From Variovorax sp. ZS18.2.2 (GTDB lineage Bacteria; Pseudomonadota; Gammaproteobacteria; Burkholderiales; Burkholderiaceae_C), in the NCBI RefSeq assembly GCF_024701975.1, contig NZ_JANLNM010000001.1, positions 1,674,001-1,738,000 on the forward strand: 64,000 nt of DNA, written 5' to 3'. Under the pieces are notes generated by a model. It was not told the origin of the DNA. It did not search any database and worked only from the letters and a program-made list of their open reading frames with translations. Position numbers and translations under genes: made by a program. Shown here one piece after another: positions 62,701 to 64,000 of this stretch. The number at the start of each line of letters is the position of its first letter. The first letter of the stretch is position 1.

Positions 62701-64000
62701 ACGAGGTCGAAGTCGACAGGCTGCCGATGCTGCTCGTGGCCGTGCTCAGACCGCTCGACGCGGAGGTCGAGAGGCTACTGATGCTGCTCGTCGCAGTGCT
62801 CAAGCCAGACGATGTCGAAGTCGACAAGCTGCTGATGCTGCTCGTCGCAGTGCTCAGGCCAGACGATGTCGAAGTCGACAAGCTGCCGATGCTGCTCGTG
62901 GCCGTGCTCAGACCGCTCGACGTGGAGGTCGAGAGGCTGCTGATGCTGCTCGTCGCAGTGCTCAGGCCGCTCGACGTGGAGGTCGAGAGGCTGCTGATGC
63001 TGCTCGTCGCAGTGCTCAGGCCGGACGAGGTCGAAGTCGACAGGCTGCCGATGCTGCTCGTGGCCGTGCTCAGACCGCTCGACGTGGAGGTCGAGAGGCT
63101 ACTGATGCTGCTCGTCGCAGTGCTCAGGCCGGACGAGGTCGAAGTCGACAGGCTGCCAATGCTGCTGGTCGCGGTGCTCAGGCCGGACGACGTCGAAGTC
63201 GACAAGCTGCTGATGCTGCTGGTAGCGGTGCTCAGTCCAGAGGACGTCGAGGTTGACAGGCTGCTGATGCTGCTGGTAGCAGTGCTCAGACCGCTCGACG
63301 TGGAGGTCGACAGGCTGCCGATGCTGCTGGTAGCGGTGCTCAGACCAGACGACGTCGAAGTCGACAGGCTGCCGATGCTGCTGGTCGCAGTACTCAGACC
63401 AGACGACGTCGAGGTCGACAGGCTGCTGATGCTGCTGGTCGCAGTGCTCAGACCGCTCGAAGTCGAAGTCGACAGGCTGCCGATGCTGCTGGTAGCAGTG
63501 CTCAAGCCAGACGACGTCGAAGTCGACAGGCTGCTGATGCTGCTCGTCGCAGTGCTCAGACCGGAGGACGTCGAAGTCGACAAGCTGCCGATGCTGCTCG
63601 TCGCCGTGCTCAGACCGGACGACGTCGAAGTCGACAAACTGCTCACATTGCTGTTCGTCGTGCTCAACCCCGTCGACAGCGAATCCGAAACACCCTTCAG
63701 TTGCGAGACATTGACCGCGTCGGTGGGTTCGCTACCGGCGCTGACGCCCGTGATCTGACGATCGCCGATGTTCAGTTCGCCCGACGAACTTTGCTTGCTG
63801 GTCAGCCCGATGGCGTCGTAGTTGGTCTGCGCCGCCGCGGGCCTGTCGGCGACCGAGTTCGCCCCCAACGCCACGCTGTTGTCGCCGATCGCATTCGCGC
63901 CCTGCCCGATCGCCACGCTGTTCACGCCGACGGCCCGGCTGTCCGCGCCCGTGCTGTTGGCGTGGAAGTACTTGGTGCCCGTGTTGTAGATGGAGCTGAC
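59747..64000 (-). CDS. giant trimeric autotransporter adhesin (YadA/Hia family), N-terminus outside window
   Basis: At least 1417 residues, open to the window edge with no start seen. From the right: head-type repeats with NSVAIG and SVALG motifs and a YFHANS segment. Next a neck (ITGVSAGSEPTDAVNVSQLK), then a very long Ser/Thr-rich stalk of about fifty 18-residue units (SLSTSTSSGLSTATSSI). A second head follows (ATADGAVAVGFGAQATGVNA and AIAIGTGAL), then a neck (ITNVAGGTKPTDAVNLRQLE). The YadA anchor ends in YKINGSYSGQKFNIGVGVGY plus EFD, with terminal aromatic/acidic residues. It assembles as a trimer on the outer membrane and mediates adhesion or autoagglutination. The stalk makes the opposite strand open as well. 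Confidence 0.92.
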   Translation of the reverse strand, partial: VSSIYNTGTKYFHANSTGADSRAVGVNSVAIGQGANAIGDNSVALGANSVADRPAAAQTNYDAIGLTSKQSSSGELNIGDRQITGVSAGSEPTDAVNVSQLKGVSDSLSTGLSTTNSNVSSLSTSTSSGLSTATSSIGSLSTSTSSGLSTATSSISSLSTSTSSGLSTATSSIGSLSTSTSSGLSTATSSISSLSTSTSSGLSTATSSIGSLSTSTSSGLSTATSSIGSLSTSTSSGLSTATSSISSLSTSTSSGLSTATSSISSLSTSTSSGLSTATSSIGSLSTSTSSGLSTATSSISSLSTSTSSGLSTATSSIGSLSTSTSSGLSTATSSISSLSTSTSSGLSTATSSISSLSTSTSSGLSTATSSIGSLSTSTSSGLSTATSSISSLSTSTSSGLSTATSSISSLSTSASSGLSTATSSIGSLSTSTSSGLSTATSSISSLSTSTSSGLSTATSSIGSLSTSTSSGLSTATSSISSLSTSTSSGLSTATSSIGSLSTSTSSGLSTATSSIGSLSTSTSSGLSTATSSISSLSTSTSSGLSTATSSISSLSTSTSSGLSTATSSISSLSTSTSSGLSTATSSISSLSTSTSSGLSTATSSIGSLSTSTSSGLSTATSSISSLSTSTSSGLSTATSSIGSLSTSTSSGLSTATSSIGSLSTSTSSGLSTATSSISSLSTSTSSGLSTATSSISSLSTSTSSGLSTATSSISSLSTSTSSGLSTATSSIGSLSTSTSSGLSTATSSISSLSTSTSSGLSTATSSISSLSTSTSSGLSTATSSISSLSTSTSSGLSTATSSISSLSTSTSSGLSTATSSISSLSTSTSSGLSTATSSIDSLSTSTSSGLSTATSSIDSLSTSTSSGLSTATSGISSLSTGLSTTNSTVGSLSTSFSSGLSTVTSGISSLSTGLSTTNSTVSSLSTSTSSGLSTATSSISSLSTSTSSGLSTATSSINSLSTSTSSGLSTATSSIDSLSTSTSSGLSTATSSISSLSTGLSTTNSNVNSLSTSTSSGLSTATSGISSLSTGLSTTNSNLNSLSTSVVTAGSGLASLSTSTSTGLATATSSISSLSTTVNTINDKGTKYFHANSTAADSVASGQEAVAIGPQSVASGASSFAAGNGARATADGAVAVGFGAQATGVNAIAIGTGALATGSQAIGANSRAGGGGVALGDGADAGGTVLSQAQTVSKGTAIGFGAIVQQSGGVALGSGAVADRAGMNGQTEAISGVAVSSTAGAVSVGSVGNERQITNVAGGTKPTDAVNLRQLETVQAGGVRYDVNPDGSVNYNQMTLGNGQAPNGTRISNVAPGILPTDAANVGQLNAMQYQLQGQIASTQRIAYSGVAMATAMSTLPQAMTPGKSLMSVGVGNYSGYSALAIGYSSRSNDGKWVYKINGSYSGQKFNIGVGVGYEFD
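60950..63650 (-). repeat. 54-bp tandem repeats encoding the adhesin stalk
   Basis: About fifty units of 54 bp encode 18 residues each. Units vary at synonymous positions and at I-S-S/I-G-S/I-D-S. A few GLSTTNS-type units interrupt the array near 60880-61360. Such arrays change length easily by recombination, so the copy number may vary between strains or assemblies. Confidence 0.85.

Noticed and set aside
60950..63650. CRISPR array in the regular repeats
   Set aside because: The units are contiguous 54-bp coding repeats without unique spacers, and no cas gene is present.
60201..63758. Plus-strand frame of 1185 codons over the adhesin stalk
   Set aside because: Same effect of tandem repeats. 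The minus frame has head, neck and YadA anchor domains.

Overview
The window is high-GC DNA with dense, often overlapping genes and looks like a chromosome segment of a Comamonadaceae betaproteobacterium, most probably Variovorax or a close relative. The signs are a tadA-alpha/beta hydrolase fusion, a nag-type salicylate 5-hydroxylase cluster, the guaB/guaA and ratA/rnfH/smpB arrangements, an orphan TRAP-type binding protein, and an intergenic CCCCAAGG/CCTTGGGG hairpin repeat. The genus call is inference from gene content and style; no marker RNA gene is present.

Layout. 0-7.5 kb holds housekeeping and stress genes: partial tadA fusion, PaiB-like flavoprotein, a secreted heme-binding-like protein coupled to a periplasmic ankyrin protein, a FixJ-type two-component pair, DUF72, DinB-like and an orphan Cys/His protein. 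7.5-12.4 kb is an aromatic ring-hydroxylating oxygenase operon (reductase, large and small subunit, ferredoxin, RidA-like protein) with a divergent NagR/NahR-type LysR regulator and a recognisable binding box. 12.4-24.8 kb is a type VI secretion/polymorphic toxin island: VgrG, a 1631-residue Rhs protein ending in an AHH-type nuclease, then an AT-richer array of seven small genes and a pentapeptide-repeat protein. Six of the seven small proteins share one fold signature ending in a G-x-PCGW-x-G-x-x-P-x-G motif.

25-38.8 kb holds an endonuclease V-like gene overlapping a 2'-5' RNA ligase-like gene, a beta-barrel protein, a fused trypsin-like protease/NUC1 nuclease, an AraC-AlaX-EamA-ArgE-like amino-acid group, a LysR/pirin pair, a TetR/metallo-hydrolase operon with a clear promoter-operator, and an SDR/AraC pair. 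38.8-42.8 kb is guaB and guaA with a VapBC-like toxin-antitoxin pair between them. 42.9-48.3 kb holds DUF4124, rnfH, ratA, smpB, an ECF sigma/anti-sigma pair flanked by two Yx(FWY)xxD proteins, and a TRAP binding protein.

48.4-55.6 kb holds a tannase-family esterase, the remnant of a second one, a Crp-like regulator, a FadD-like ligase, a winged-helix regulator and an alpha/beta hydrolase. The last three are each preceded by a copy of one roughly 90-bp sequence. 56-64 kb is a surface region: a Gly/Leu/Asp repeat protein, a lipoprotein serine hydrolase, and a very large trimeric autotransporter adhesin running off the right end.

The strongest candidates for something undescribed are the homologous immunity-gene array behind the Rhs toxin, the protease-nuclease fusion, the three-copy promoter repeat, and the toxin-antitoxin pair wired into the guanine nucleotide genes.
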